Shown here one piece after another: positions 30,547-39,993 of a DNA stretch of 64,000 nt. Position 1 is the first letter of the stretch, and every line of letters starts with the position of its first letter. Under the pieces are notes generated by a model that saw nothing but the letters and a program-made list of their open reading frames with translations, made no database searches and was not told the origin of the DNA. The stretch covers positions 359,788 through 423,787 of the forward strand of contig CACRSC010000015.1 of the NCBI GenBank assembly GCA_902651635.1, in the 5' to 3' direction. Position numbers and translations under genes: made by a program. Source of the stretch: Mastigamoeba balamuthi (lineage: Eukaryota > Evosea > Mastigamoebida > Mastigamoebidae).

Positions 30547-31741
30547 TCAATTGTCGGCCATCTCCTCGTCGTCCTCGTCCTCGTCCTCCTCCTCCTCCTC
30601 CTCCTCCTCGTCCTCCTCCTCTGCCTGCTTCTTCTTGCCCTTCTTGGGCGCGGCGGGCTTCTCGGGCTTCTCGGGCTTCTCCTCCGAGGGCTCGCTGAAC
30701 TGCTCGAACTTGCCGCCGTCGCGGGTCCAGATGCACTTGACCTCGAAGTGGAAGTCGGCCATCTTCCTCTCGAACAGTTTCTACCGTGGCAGCAGACACA
30801 GTTGTTCAGCGACTGCCCTGCCGCTCTGCGGGGGGAGGGGGCGAGGGGGTGACGGTGCATACGAGGATCCTGGCCTGCTCGGGGGTGAGAACGTCACCCT
30901 CGGTGCACACTGTGAAGTCCCGCGTCAGCTTGATCACACCTGCATGGAGCACAACGGCGTCAGTTTGCGATACACCGGACCGCGCGCAGCGTACCGAGCG
31001 CCAGCTCAGTGGGGACCTGCAGCTTGGTCCTCAGGTACGCCTCCATCGAGTGGTCGAACTGCGGCAGAGGGCCCTTGGGGCTGCACCGAGACGTTCACAG
31101 TGTCAGTGTATGTGTGGGGGAGGACACTGTGGCTGTTCCGGGGGCGCACATGACGACCGTCTCGGTGGCCTTGAACCCCGAGCGCGCGTAGTCGGCGGCG
31201 TGGAACGAGCGGAAGAACTCGAGGACCTCGTCCTTGGAGTTGTTGGTGAAGCAGAGGCCGCACGTGCCAGTCAGGTGCCGCGAGACCTGCGCCATGCCCG
31301 GCGCACACTCCTCCTGCTCGGACCTCCCCAGCGCCACCTGCATCACCCTGTTCCTGCCGAAGAAGAACCTGGGTGTGGCGGGCGTGTCCGTCGCGGTCAG
31401 AACCGTGGAGATCCGTGGGGGATCCGGTGCCAGAGACGGCGGAAGGAGGGTGGTCTGGGCCCGTGCCTGCTGGTCTCCCACTGCTTGCGGACGTCCTTGA
31501 GGAAGGTGTTGCGCATGTTGCACGTCTCGAAGACGACGACGTGGCTGTAGTCGTTGACGCACTGGCGGATGCCCTCGACGAGCTTGTTCTTGCGGCCATA
31601 GCCCGCCTTCTTCGTGTTGGTCAGCGACACTGCGGGAGAGCGAAGCGGAGGGCGGCAGCTGCGGGTCAGCACGGGAGGGCGCGCGGAGGGAGGGCAGGGG
31701 TGCGAGCACGTACCGATCTTCGGCCTCCTCGACTTCGGCAT
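30547..31741 (-). CDS. MRTO4: MRTO4 (mRNA turnover 4 homologue), uL10-like 60S assembly factor
   Basis: Nucleolar placeholder for ribosomal stalk protein P0 on pre-60S particles. Start MPKSRRPKI, intron, then SLTNTKKAGYGRKNKLVEGI, CNMRNTFLKDVRKQW, FFFGRNRVMQVALGR, GTCGLCFTNNSKDEVLEFF, DYARSGFKATETVV, GPLPQFDHSMEAYLR, DFTVCTEGDVLTPEQARIL, each closely paralleling human MRTO4. Four or five exons. The C-terminus is a lysine patch followed by an extreme Glu/Asp run (encoded by GAG/CTC repeats near 30570-30620) ending MADN; this acidic tail is longer than in animals. It is divergent from the VIT-domain gene. Confidence 0.9.
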
Positions 31742-31828
31742 TGCGGTGAGCGCGGCGCTGGTGTTGCAGGCTGAGGGACCAAACAAGAGGAAGATGCCGT
31801 CAGCAGTTACATCACGAGAAGAATCTCC

Positions 31829-31872
31829 AGTATCTCCCCGGATACGGGGAAGATACCCGCATCTTCCCGGGT
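31829..31872. promoter_or_regulatory. Alternating inverted ATCTTCCCCG-type motifs upstream of MRTO4
   Basis: TCCCCG-GATA-CGGGGA is followed at once by GGGAAGAT-ACCCGC-ATCTTCCC, so the central CGGGGAAGAT can pair with either neighbour. The array lies 88-131 nt upstream of the MRTO4 start, in the divergent gap with the VIT gene. It is the most elaborate copy of the motif that recurs in 5' flanks here. A transcription-factor site is the likely role; an RNA hairpin in a 5' UTR is the alternative. Confidence 0.4.
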
Positions 31873-32045
31873 ACTGTTTAAAAAAGGGAAGAAGCCACTA
31901 CTATCGTACCGCACTGTACGTTTGCCCCCCGAAACCCACCGGCCCACTGAGCCCACACGTCCCCACCCTGCCAACGTCACCACCCTGCCCTCAGGCGAGG
32001 GAGCGAGGAGCAAGCCGCCTGTAACCGGGGGGAGCCGCCAGCGCC

Positions 32046-33461
32046 ATGGGCAACGCCGAGGGCAAGAGGCGCGACGTCACCGTCGAGCTCTGCGTCCGCG
32101 ACAGCGTGATTGGAATCCTCTACAGAGAAACGCTCGCGAACAAGCACGACACGCCCGCCCACGCGCTGTGCGGACCCCAGCGCCCCCCGCGGCCCTCACG
32201 CAGCGCCCGCAAAGCGTCGAGATCCCGATGGACGACGCGCTGGTGACCGACTGGAAGGTCAAGCAGGGCGACAGGCGCGTCGTCAGCACAGTGCACGAGC
32301 GCTCGAGGCGGACGTTCGTGCTCAGCGGCGACGCGCAGGAGGAGATGCTGCTCGTCGACCTCGGCGAGCTCGCCGGGCACGCCAAGGCCTCGGTGCGCCT
32401 GCGCGCCGTGGCGCCCATCCCGCGCTCGGACGCGCGTCGCGTCGCGATACGCATCCCGTGGAAGACCGTCGGCGACGACGTCGACTCGCTCGACGTGTGC
32501 GTCGAGGCCACGTTCACGCGGCCCGTCGCCGCCGTGTCCTGCGCGAGCCACGCCGGGATGCGCGTCGCAGAGGGCGCCACGCCGGGCGACAAGCGCGTGA
32601 CGTGGCGCAGCACGCGCGGCTTCGGGGCGACCGACTGGGAGTGCGTCTTCGAGTTTGAGTCCGAGTTCACGTGTGATGCGATCGTCGAGACGTCACCAGA
32701 CGGCACGCGGTGCGTCTGGACCGGTGGGGGTGGGTGTTCCACGGGTGTTCACGCCCACACTCACCGATTTTCCTCGCGCTTTACGCCACCCGTCAGTGTC
32801 TGCATGCTCTCGCTGTTCATGCAGAAGGCGGACCTGCGACTCGGCAACGTCGTGTGGCCCAAGAGCTTCGGCTGCGTGATGCAGATACCGGACTCGCCGA
32901 GGTTCGTGGGGGCAGAGCCCCGCCTGCTGAGCTGCGCCCGTGCCCCTCTCCTGACGGCAAGGCCCCCGCGTCCGCCCTGTGCAGGGAGCTCGCGGCGTGC
33001 GAGCAGGCGTGCGTCTTCGCGTTCTTCGACGGCGACCCGTCGCCAGAGGACATCGTCGTCTGGAGGGGCACCACGACCATGGGAGCTCCATACACGTTCC
33101 AGACACCGCTCCGTCAGTACCCCCCGCGCCCCTGCCTCCTTCCCTGCTGGCCTGCGTTTGCTGAGCGGAGGCGAGCGGCGCAGGGTTCACGAAGGGCGTC
33201 GTCATACACAAGCTGGCAGCGAGGGAGGAGATCGCGTTCCTGATGTCTGGCGCGAGCGTCGGGACGCAGCTCGTGTGGAAGGAGGAGCAGAACAGCTGGC
33301 TGCCGTACGCCCAGCCCTCGCCGTGCAACCCGACGGAGCTGCGCCGGCGCGTCATCACGCTGGGGCTCAAGTACCAGGTCACCAGCCCCTACACGGCCTT
33401 CATGGGAGAGGACTTCAGGCACAGCTCCCACAGCCACGCGCCCATGCGCTGCGATGCCTGA
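32046..33461 (+). CDS. VIT-domain protein lacking a VWA domain, possibly fused to calcineurin A
   Basis: Exons begin MGNAEGKRRDVTVELCVRDS (32046-32105), then 32204 onward. The segment LLVDLGELAGHAKASVRLRAVAPI and CVEATFTRPVAAVSC resembles the VIT (vault/inter-alpha-trypsin) fold. The later exons VFAFFDGDPSPEDIVVWRG, GVVIHKLAAREEIAFLMSG and ITLGLKYQVTSPYTAFMGE resemble the part that normally follows the VWA domain in VIT/VWA proteins. About 170 residues of VWA domain expected between them are absent. The frame ends in TGA at 33459-33461. A GC-AG intron (33419-33475, AG|GCACAG to CTGCAG) would remove this stop and run straight into the calcineurin frame. So the end at 33461 may not be the real one. 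Confidence 0.55.
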
Positions 33462-33500
33462 CCGGGCCCCTGCAGGAAGGGAGAGGAGACCAGGAAGCTG

Positions 33501-35465
33501 ATGCAGTGCAGACACCTTGGCTCGCCGTCTGTCCGCACGCAGAAGGAGGAGAACGACACGCACTACAACTCGCCGATACCCAAGAGCCACACGCTGCCTT
33601 CGGGGTTCCTTGGCGTCGCCCGCTCCGTCAGGAAGGAGCTGAAGAAGCAGGGCAGGGAGGAGGTTGCCGAGCACCTTGTGGAGCAGGAGGGCCGCGTGCT
33701 CAAGGACGTCCCGCTGCCAGAGACCCGCAGGCTTGATGCGTCGATGCTCTTTGCCGGGGAGAACGGGACCCCCTCGATCGCGCTGCTGAAGAAGTACTTC
33801 TCCCGCGAAGGACGGCTCTCGCCGAACGCTGCCCTCAGGCTCATCAGGGACGCCAGTGTCATCATGACGAGGGAGCCCAACCTCGTGGAGGTCGCTGCCC
33901 CTGCCACAGGTAGCGTACTGCCTCTATCGGCGGCTGGGGCTTCCCTTCTGACACGGGGCCACCGCAGTGTGCGGGGACATCCACGGGCAGTTCTACGACC
34001 TGCTGACCATCTTCAAGGCCGGAGGCATGCCGTCGACGGTGAACAAGTACATCTTCCTCGGGGACTACGTCGACAGAGGTAAGACACACTCTTGCCCTTC
34101 TGGAAGCGGGCCCTGACATGCTCACCCGAAAGGCGACTTCTCCACGGAGGTCTTGTTCTTCCTCCTCGCGCTGAAGATCGTCTCGCCTGACGGCATCATC
34201 CTTCTGAGGGGGAACCACGAGGCGCGCTTCATCAGCCGCACGATGACGTTCCAAGCAGAGTGTATGTCATCCCTCTCGCTGTCCTGCAACTGACCGCAGC
34301 GCAGGCGAGTACAAGTACAACGAGGAGGTCTACATGGCCTGCGAGTCGCTCTACGACACGTTCCCTCTGGCAGCACTCGTCAAGGGCACTACGTGCGGGG
34401 ACTGCCTCTGCGTGCACGCTGGAATCGGCCCAAGCATTCACTTCGTGCGCTTCCCCGCGAGACCCCTCGCGCAACTGACAGAGAACCGCAGATCTCGGAG
34501 ATCAACAAGATCAACCGCTTCCAAGAGGTGCCGAGCGAGGGCCCCATGTGCGACCTGCTCTGGAGCGACCCCATTGGCGAGCTGCGCGAGTTCGGGAGGA
34601 TGCCCAGGTCGCAGTGGGAGGCGATTGATTACACCGAGAACAAGGCGAGGCGCATCAGCTGCTGCTACGGCCCCAAAGCCGTAGAGCGCTTCCTCCGCGA
34701 CAACAACCTCGGCTGCATCATTAGGGGCCACCAGGTCCACAAGGAGGGCTACATGGTAACCGCAGCACAGCCCCCTGAAGAGCCCTCTGACTTCCCTTTG
34801 GCAGGAGCACTTCCTCAAGGACGAGAACGAGATCGCCCCTGTCCTGACGATATTCAGCGCGCCCAACTACGCTGACAGGTACGGGAACAAGGGAGCGTTC
34901 CTGCGCCTCTCGAAGGAGAACTTCCGCATCAGGCGGATCCAGGAGGCTGTCCACCCCTACTACCTCCCGAACTTCACCGACGCGTTCTCCTACACGCTGC
35001 CTATCATCACCGAGAACTGTGCGTCGCCCTATCGGCTGGGTTACCCTTCCTGTCCGCTCACAAATGCCACGCCATGCAGTCGCGGACATCCTGCGGGCGC
35101 TGATGAAGAGCGTGTTCGAGTGCTCGAGGGGTGTCACGCAAGAGGAGCTCAAGGCAGACGAGGCGCTTGCAGAGAAGGTCAAGCTGCTCCACGCGCAGTC
35201 GCGCCGCGTGCAGGAGCAGAGGGAGTCGTACCTGAAGGTCCTCGAGCCAGGCTACCACAGTGCGCCCAGCCCACTGCTTCCAGGCGCACAACACACTCAC
35301 GTTGTCCCTCCTCCCGCAGAGAACATGTCTCTGTTCGAGCGCGTCCGCAAGATGGACGAACTCAACGAGGCACGCCCGACGGACATTGAGACGCAGCACT
35401 TGCTCAGTGGTATCGACAGCCCCCCAGTGTCCACGCTGAGGAGGACGCTATCTAGCACACTATAA
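33501..35465 (+). CDS. CNA: Calcineurin A (PP2B catalytic subunit)
   Basis: Ca2+/calmodulin-activated Ser/Thr phosphatase. Metal and catalytic motifs are present in order across about seven exons: [65 protein letters not shown]. The calcineurin-B-binding helix is [13 protein letters not shown] plus [13 protein letters not shown]. Beyond it are a basic calmodulin-binding-like stretch ([19 protein letters not shown]) and an autoinhibitory-like segment ([15 protein letters not shown]). The N-terminus before [14 protein letters not shown] is an extra ~75 residues rich in K/E without known homology. The first ATG (33501) is in frame with the upstream VIT ORF, 39 nt after its TGA. Donor GTGCGC is used at FVR near 34446. 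Confidence 0.9.
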
Positions 35466-35690
35466 CTTGGTTTATGTGTCTATTCGCCAATTGAGTTTTC
35501 TGTGCGTGTCGCATCCTTCAGTGAGAGCGAGGCCACTTCCCCTTCTCCAGTGTGCCTGCCGTATCGAGGCGATCTTGGCAACATCGCTTGCAATACGAAC
35601 AATAGCAAATACACAGTGTGTTCCATACAAGCACAGTTGTTTCCCTCTCCTGCTGTTTGATCTTCGCGGGGGTACGGCGTGCCTGCACTG

Positions 35691-36678
35691 CTATCTTCGA
35701 GCGTCTTCTGCAGGGGCCCTGTTCTGGATGTACCAGCTGAACGAGTGGTCGTCGATGAGGGGCTCGTCGTCCTTGGGGAACACGACACGGCGGCCCCTGC
35801 TGTGCGTGAAGACGATGCCGCACTCCTCGCGCGCGACGGTGAGGTTCCCCCTGGGCATAACAAACTCCCTCTTCGTGGGGAAGAAGTCCAGCGGCATCGC
35901 CTTGGCCCTCGAGCCCGTGTGCAGCTCGTCAAAGCGCTCGCTCTCGTGCCCCTGCAACACCCCCATAGACCACCCCAACAGCCCAGTCAGCGCCGCAACG
36001 GAGACGGCGGCGCCCACGGCACGCGAGGGGAAGCCCACCAGAGTGCCGTTGCTCCACAGGCACCAGATCCTGCCCTGCCTGTCGCGCAGGTTGACCCACC
36101 CGTTGGAGCCGAACACGAGGTCCACGAGCAGCGGGCTCTCCGCGTCCGACACGACCATCGTCCTGTCCGAGCACACGAACCCCCACCTCCCGTACGAGTA
36201 CCACTTGCGGGGGTTGGCGCGCAAGCGTGACGTCAGAACCACCCCCACGTCTGACCGCACGCACGCACGACACGTCACTTCCCCCCCACCCCAACCCCCC
36301 AAACCCCCCAGAACCTGTTCGGGCTTGGGGAAGTGGTCGAGGTCGATCTTCATGAGTTTGACCGTCTCGCGCACGTGCTCGCGCCACGTCACTCCGTCGG
36401 GTCTCGGCAGCACCCACGAGCAGGACTGCGTCAGGTGCTCGTAGACGCTCGCCCAGACTATGCGACCGCGGCGGTGAGACACGGGAGAGGGGGACGGGCG
36501 GGGACGGTTTTGGCGACACGCTACCGGCTTCCTCATGGACGATCTCGTTGCACAGGCGCGAGACGCGGGCGAGGCGCGCGAGCGTCGGGAGGTCGCAGTA
36601 GGCGGCCACCTGGCGCAGGCTGGCCAGCTCGCGCTCGCCGAAGTGGCCGAGCTTCGGTGAACTGGGCCCGTTCCCCAT
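35691..36678 (-). CDS. F-box-like protein with a possible membrane segment
   Basis: Three exons. The start MGNGPSSPK (G at 2, S at 6) fits N-myristoylation. Next comes an F-box-like helix set: LRQVAAYCDLPTLARLARVSRLCNEIVHEE, then SVYEHLTQSCSWVLPRPDGVTWREHV, the usual W-containing continuation. The C-terminal part is beta-rich (GFVCSDRTMVVSDAESPLLVDLVFGSNGWV, RQGRIWCLWSNG), perhaps a beta-trefoil, with a hydrophobic stretch AAVSVAALTGLLGWSMGVL. It is likely an SCF substrate adaptor, possibly membrane-tethered (inference). No closer family assignment is possible by eye. The ATATC box at 36742-36770 lies about 65-90 nt upstream. Confidence 0.55.
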
Positions 36679-36741
36679 CGCGCCGCCGCGCACTCGCGAA
36701 ATCAGCTGAAGTGATCTTGCGGACAAAGGAAGAATCTGATT

Positions 36742-36770
36742 CCGGTAAATATCAGGGCTATTTCTGCCGG
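36742..36770 (-). promoter_or_regulatory. ATATC box upstream of the F-box-like gene
   Basis: CCGGTAAATATCAGGG followed by TATTTCTGCCGG forms an imperfect inverted CCGG-bounded element 64-92 nt upstream of the start at 36678. It fits the recurring 5'-flank motif. Role inferred. Confidence 0.28.
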
Positions 36771-36811
36771 AGGAATGAATCTTGGCTTTTAAACAAGCGG
36801 AACCGCCGTTG

Positions 36812-37687
36812 TCACTGGCGGGAGGCGGCCTCTGGCTTCTGCATCAGCAGCCTCTCAGCCACGGACAGGCCGGCGGGCATGAGGAGCACGCCAGCGGCGG
36901 CCACCCCGACGACGGCCGTGACGATGGAGCCCACCGCGCTGGCCAGCGCAGCCCTCAGGCCGGACCACCGGCTGCCGTTCTCCTGCCTCTGGGCAACAGC
37001 GGTGGCGTCCGATGCCGCCGACTCGGCGGTCTCGTCGTCGTCGATGTCCGCCTGGACCTCGGGGCACGGCTTGGGGACAGGCACCGCGCGCAGGCACACA
37101 GGCAGAGCGCAGAAGTACCTCGGGCACCCCTCCTCCGACGGCCGCGTGTACACGAACCCGATGTGCATACCGCACTGCAGGCAAATCAATTGATACGAGG
37201 CCGCAAGCCCCCAACAGGCCGCCTGTGCCCCGTCTGGGACCGCAACGAATACTGACAGAGACGAAAAAAAACTCGGTGAAAGCGACACGACACGACACGA
37301 CCAAGGAAGCCACGCTTGCGTGGCACAACCACCGGCAGCACGCCGATTCCACCGAGTAACGCCGATTCACACCGGTTTTTGAAGGCGCGACTTGGGGGGG
37401 GAGAGAGTTGTCGAAGACCCCGCTTGTGGGGGGCCACGCACCTTGCACGAGAAGGCGATGCGCTCGAGGCCGTAGGTGTGGTCGTCGCGGAGGATGAGGA
37501 GGCCGTCGGCGACGGGGCCGAGGAAGCAGGGCTGCGGGAACGTCCCCTCGGGCGCGCGGTCCGCGGGCGAGAACAGCACGGCGCCGCACGAGGCGCACGC
37601 GAGCGGGCGGTCCTCGGCGAGCTTCTCGCCGGCGTTGGACAGCGAGGCCAGCCCGAGCTCCACAACAGTGCTGCGCGCGTTCAGCAT
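36812..37687 (-). CDS. Yippee/Mis18-like zinc-binding protein with C-terminal membrane anchor
   Basis: Two exons. The N-terminal half has LACASCGAVLF (CxxC), a DGLLILRDDHTYGLERIAFSC strand pair, then across the intron CGMHIGFVYTRPSEEGCPRYFC. The layout 'CxxC - ~45 residues - Cys pair - GxxVGxxY' is that of the Yippee/Mis18/cereblon zinc fold; Mis18 has a very similar GYVY and FC ending. As spliced with donor GTGCGT the second pair is CxC; a different acceptor would give CLQC (CxxC), so the junction is uncertain. The C-terminus is acidic, then a long hydrophobic run (ALASAVGSIVTAVVGVAAAGVLLM), which suggests a tail-anchored protein. Function unknown. Confidence 0.6.
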
Positions 37688-37744
37688 CGGTGGGCTGCTC
37701 CTCCGGGGACAAGGGAGAGAATCTCTCCGGCTGTGTGTGACACA

Positions 37745-37780
37745 AAATATCCCCGGGGGCGAATATTTCCGATACTTAAA
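37745..37780 (-). promoter_or_regulatory. Double ATATC/ATATTTCC element upstream of the Yippee-like gene
   Basis: AAATATCCCCGGGGGCGAATATTTCCGATAC lies 58-93 nt upstream of the start at 37687. It has two ATAT cores flanking a CCCCGGGGG palindrome and is one of the clearest copies of the recurrent flank motif. Role inferred. Confidence 0.33.
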
Positions 37781-37942
37781 TCTCGTAAATGCAACCGGCA
37801 GAGGGGACAAAAAAGAAGAAGCGGCGGCAAGAGGAGGAGAGGAGGGCTGCGCTGGGGGGCACCGTTCCTCTAAAAGAAAGTAGTGTATTGAAGCGGCACA
37901 CACAGTTTGCACGGGGGGAGGCGTGGGGGGAGGGGGAGGAAA

Positions 37943-38425
37943 CTATTGGGACAGAAGCTTCTCGCGGTCCGCCACGAGGCGGGCGCGCTCCTTGCGCAGG
38001 GCCGCCTGCAGCACCTGCAGGTCCTCGATGAACATGTTGCAGGCGCGCTGGCGGTCCGAGAGCTCCGCGTCGCCCGTGGGCATGGCCGTCTTGCGGTACT
38101 CGAACGGCACCCAGTGCCTGCGCGGCTTGGCGGCGGCGTCGTCGGGCGAGCTCGGCTGCGACGACGGCGACGACGACGGGGACGACGACGCGTGCGCCGA
38201 CGACACGTGCGCGGGGTGCGCCGCGGAGGAGGAGGCCGTGTCCGAGGCCTCGCCGTGGTCGTCGAGCCAGCGGCGCACGCGCAGGGCGAGGGCGCTGCGC
38301 GAGCCCTTGGAGGTGATGCCGTGCGATCGCAGGAAGTTGCGCAGCGTGTCGGCCGTGTGCTGCTCGAGCTCCTCGAGCGTCGTCGACTTGGAGAACCCGG
38401 CTCCCTTGCTGCTCCGCCTCAGCAT
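37943..38425 (-). CDS. SAP-motif protein
   Basis: Single exon, 160 aa. Residues about 17-52 (LEELEQHTADTLRNFLRSHGITSKGSRSALALRVRRWL, cited by position 20-53) form a helix-extended loop-helix SAP motif, a DNA/RNA-binding element: leucine-rich first helix, invariant G before a basic residue, then ALxxRVxxWL. A serine/alanine/histidine linker follows, then a C-terminal helix (NMFIEDLQVLQAALRKERAR) likely to be a coiled coil. Chromatin or RNA-processing scaffold roles are typical of the motif, but the partner is unknown. It is divergent from the GNL1-like GTPase, with 203 nt between the starts. Confidence 0.6.
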   Translation of the reverse strand: MLRRSSKGAGFSKSTTLEELEQHTADTLRNFLRSHGITSKGSRSALALRVRRWLDDHGEASDTASSSAAHPAHVSSAHASSSPSSSPSSQPSSPDDAAAKPRRHWVPFEYRKTAMPTGDAELSDRQRACNMFIEDLQVLQAALRKERARLVADREKLLSQ

Positions 38426-38628
38426 TGGGGGTGGGGTGTGTCTCTCGTGGGCGGGGTCCGGGTCCGCACCCCACTCGCAGAGCCGATGGATGCTCCCTTT
38501 CAAAAATTGTCGAAAAAAAGCAGAAAGATTCCCCCTCTGCTGAGATTCCTGACATCCCGGCAATCTTCTGGAGCCGTGGAATCTCGGAGAGGGAGGTCCG
38601 GGCAAAACAACTGGTGGGCTCCGGAGCC

Positions 38629-39946
38629 ATGTGGACGGCCGCCCAGGAGCCTCTGGCGCTCGATAGGCGCACGCGGGGTGGCCCCGCCCCGTTCCCTCCC
38701 GACCTGCTGCGCGCGCTCGAGGGCGAGCAGCTCCCTCTCCCGGCCCGGCCTCCCTGGACCTACGACACCACCTCCGCGGACCTCCAGGTGGCCGGCCCTC
38801 TCTCTCCCAGCCCCCAGCCCCACCTTCCAAGGAGTCTCACCCCCTCGGGGCGACCCCCCAAGCAATCGGAGAGCGCCGTGTTTGAGCGCTGGAGAGCCGC
38901 GCTGGAGCGGGTCCCGCCCGGCGTGCTGGGCCACTACGAGAGCGACCCCGAGGTGTGGAGGCAGCTGTGGAGGGTGTGCGAGCGGAGCGACCTCGTGGCG
39001 TTCGTCCTCGACGCCCGCAACCCGCTGCTGCACTACAGCGCCGCTCTGCGGGACCTGGCCGCCTGCGCGGGCCCCGGGGGCGCGTCCGAGCGCAAGCGCC
39101 CCGTCGTCGTCGTCCTGGGCAAGGCGGACCTGACGCTCCCCGAGGTGCTGGCCAGGTGGGAGGCGCTGTTAAGGGCGATGCCCGGCGTCGACTGCGTCGC
39201 CAGCGTCAGCGCAGCGGACATGTGGGACGACAGGCACAAGGGGCTGATGGCCAGCGGCCTGTGCGAGGTGTTCCTCCGGGTGTCGCGCGGCTTCTACGGC
39301 GAGGCCCTGGAGGCGCTGCCGCAGAGGTACTCGAGCGCGGAGGAGTATCTCGCCGCCCAGGGGGCGCCGGAGAGCTCTGCCCCGAGGAGGCGCCCTGTCG
39401 TGGTGGGCCTCGTCGGGAACCCCAACGTGGGCAAGTCCTCCCTGATCAACGCCCTCGCGAGGAAGAAAGTGGCACGTGGCGCCGAGGGCCGGCTGGGCGG
39501 GGGAGCTGACGTGTGCAACCGCGCAGGTGTCCGTCAACAGGAACCCCGGGCGGACGAAGCACTTCCAGACCATAGCAGTGTGCGACGGCATCCTGCTGTG
39601 CGACAGCCCGGGCATTGTTCTGCCCGTGCCCAACATCCCGCAGCAGATCCAGGTCCTGTTCGGGCTGTGCCCTCTCTCCCAGATCAAAGACCCCTTCCCG
39701 GCCCTTCGGTACCTCGGCGAGCTTGTCGGGATCGACCAGGTGTACCACCTGGACAAGTACAGGAAGAAGGGGTCCAAGCCGTGGTCTCCTTACTCGCTTG
39801 CGGAGGCGCTGGCCAAGGACCGTTGCTACAACTGCAGAGGTGGCCGCCTGGACGTGCTGAGGGCTGCAAGGGACATCCTCTACGACTACTGCGACGGGAG
39901 AATCAGGCTGTTCTGGGACCCTCCCTGCGAGACAGGGAAGCAGTGA
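38629..39946 (+). CDS. GNL1: GNL1-like circularly permuted GTPase (MMR1/HSR1 family)
   Basis: 394 aa in three exons (38629-38787, 38863-39468, 39527-39946). The G motifs are circularly permuted: G4 comes first, then G1 (GLVGNPNVGKSSLINALA), then G3 (CDSPGIVLP). The N-terminal PPWTYD and DPEVWRQLWRVCERSDLVAF match GNL1 (human WRQLWRVLEMSD), and SVNRNPGRTKHFQTI follows the second intron as expected. The G4 motif reads LGKADL where NKxD is expected, so the guanine-specificity Asn is replaced by Gly. Related GTPases act in ribosome assembly; GNL1's role is not well defined. It converges on FIBP, 47 nt apart. Confidence 0.82.
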
Positions 39947-39993
39947 CCACACTTTTATACGTTTGTTATTACGGAAACACGGGAAATGTCACA

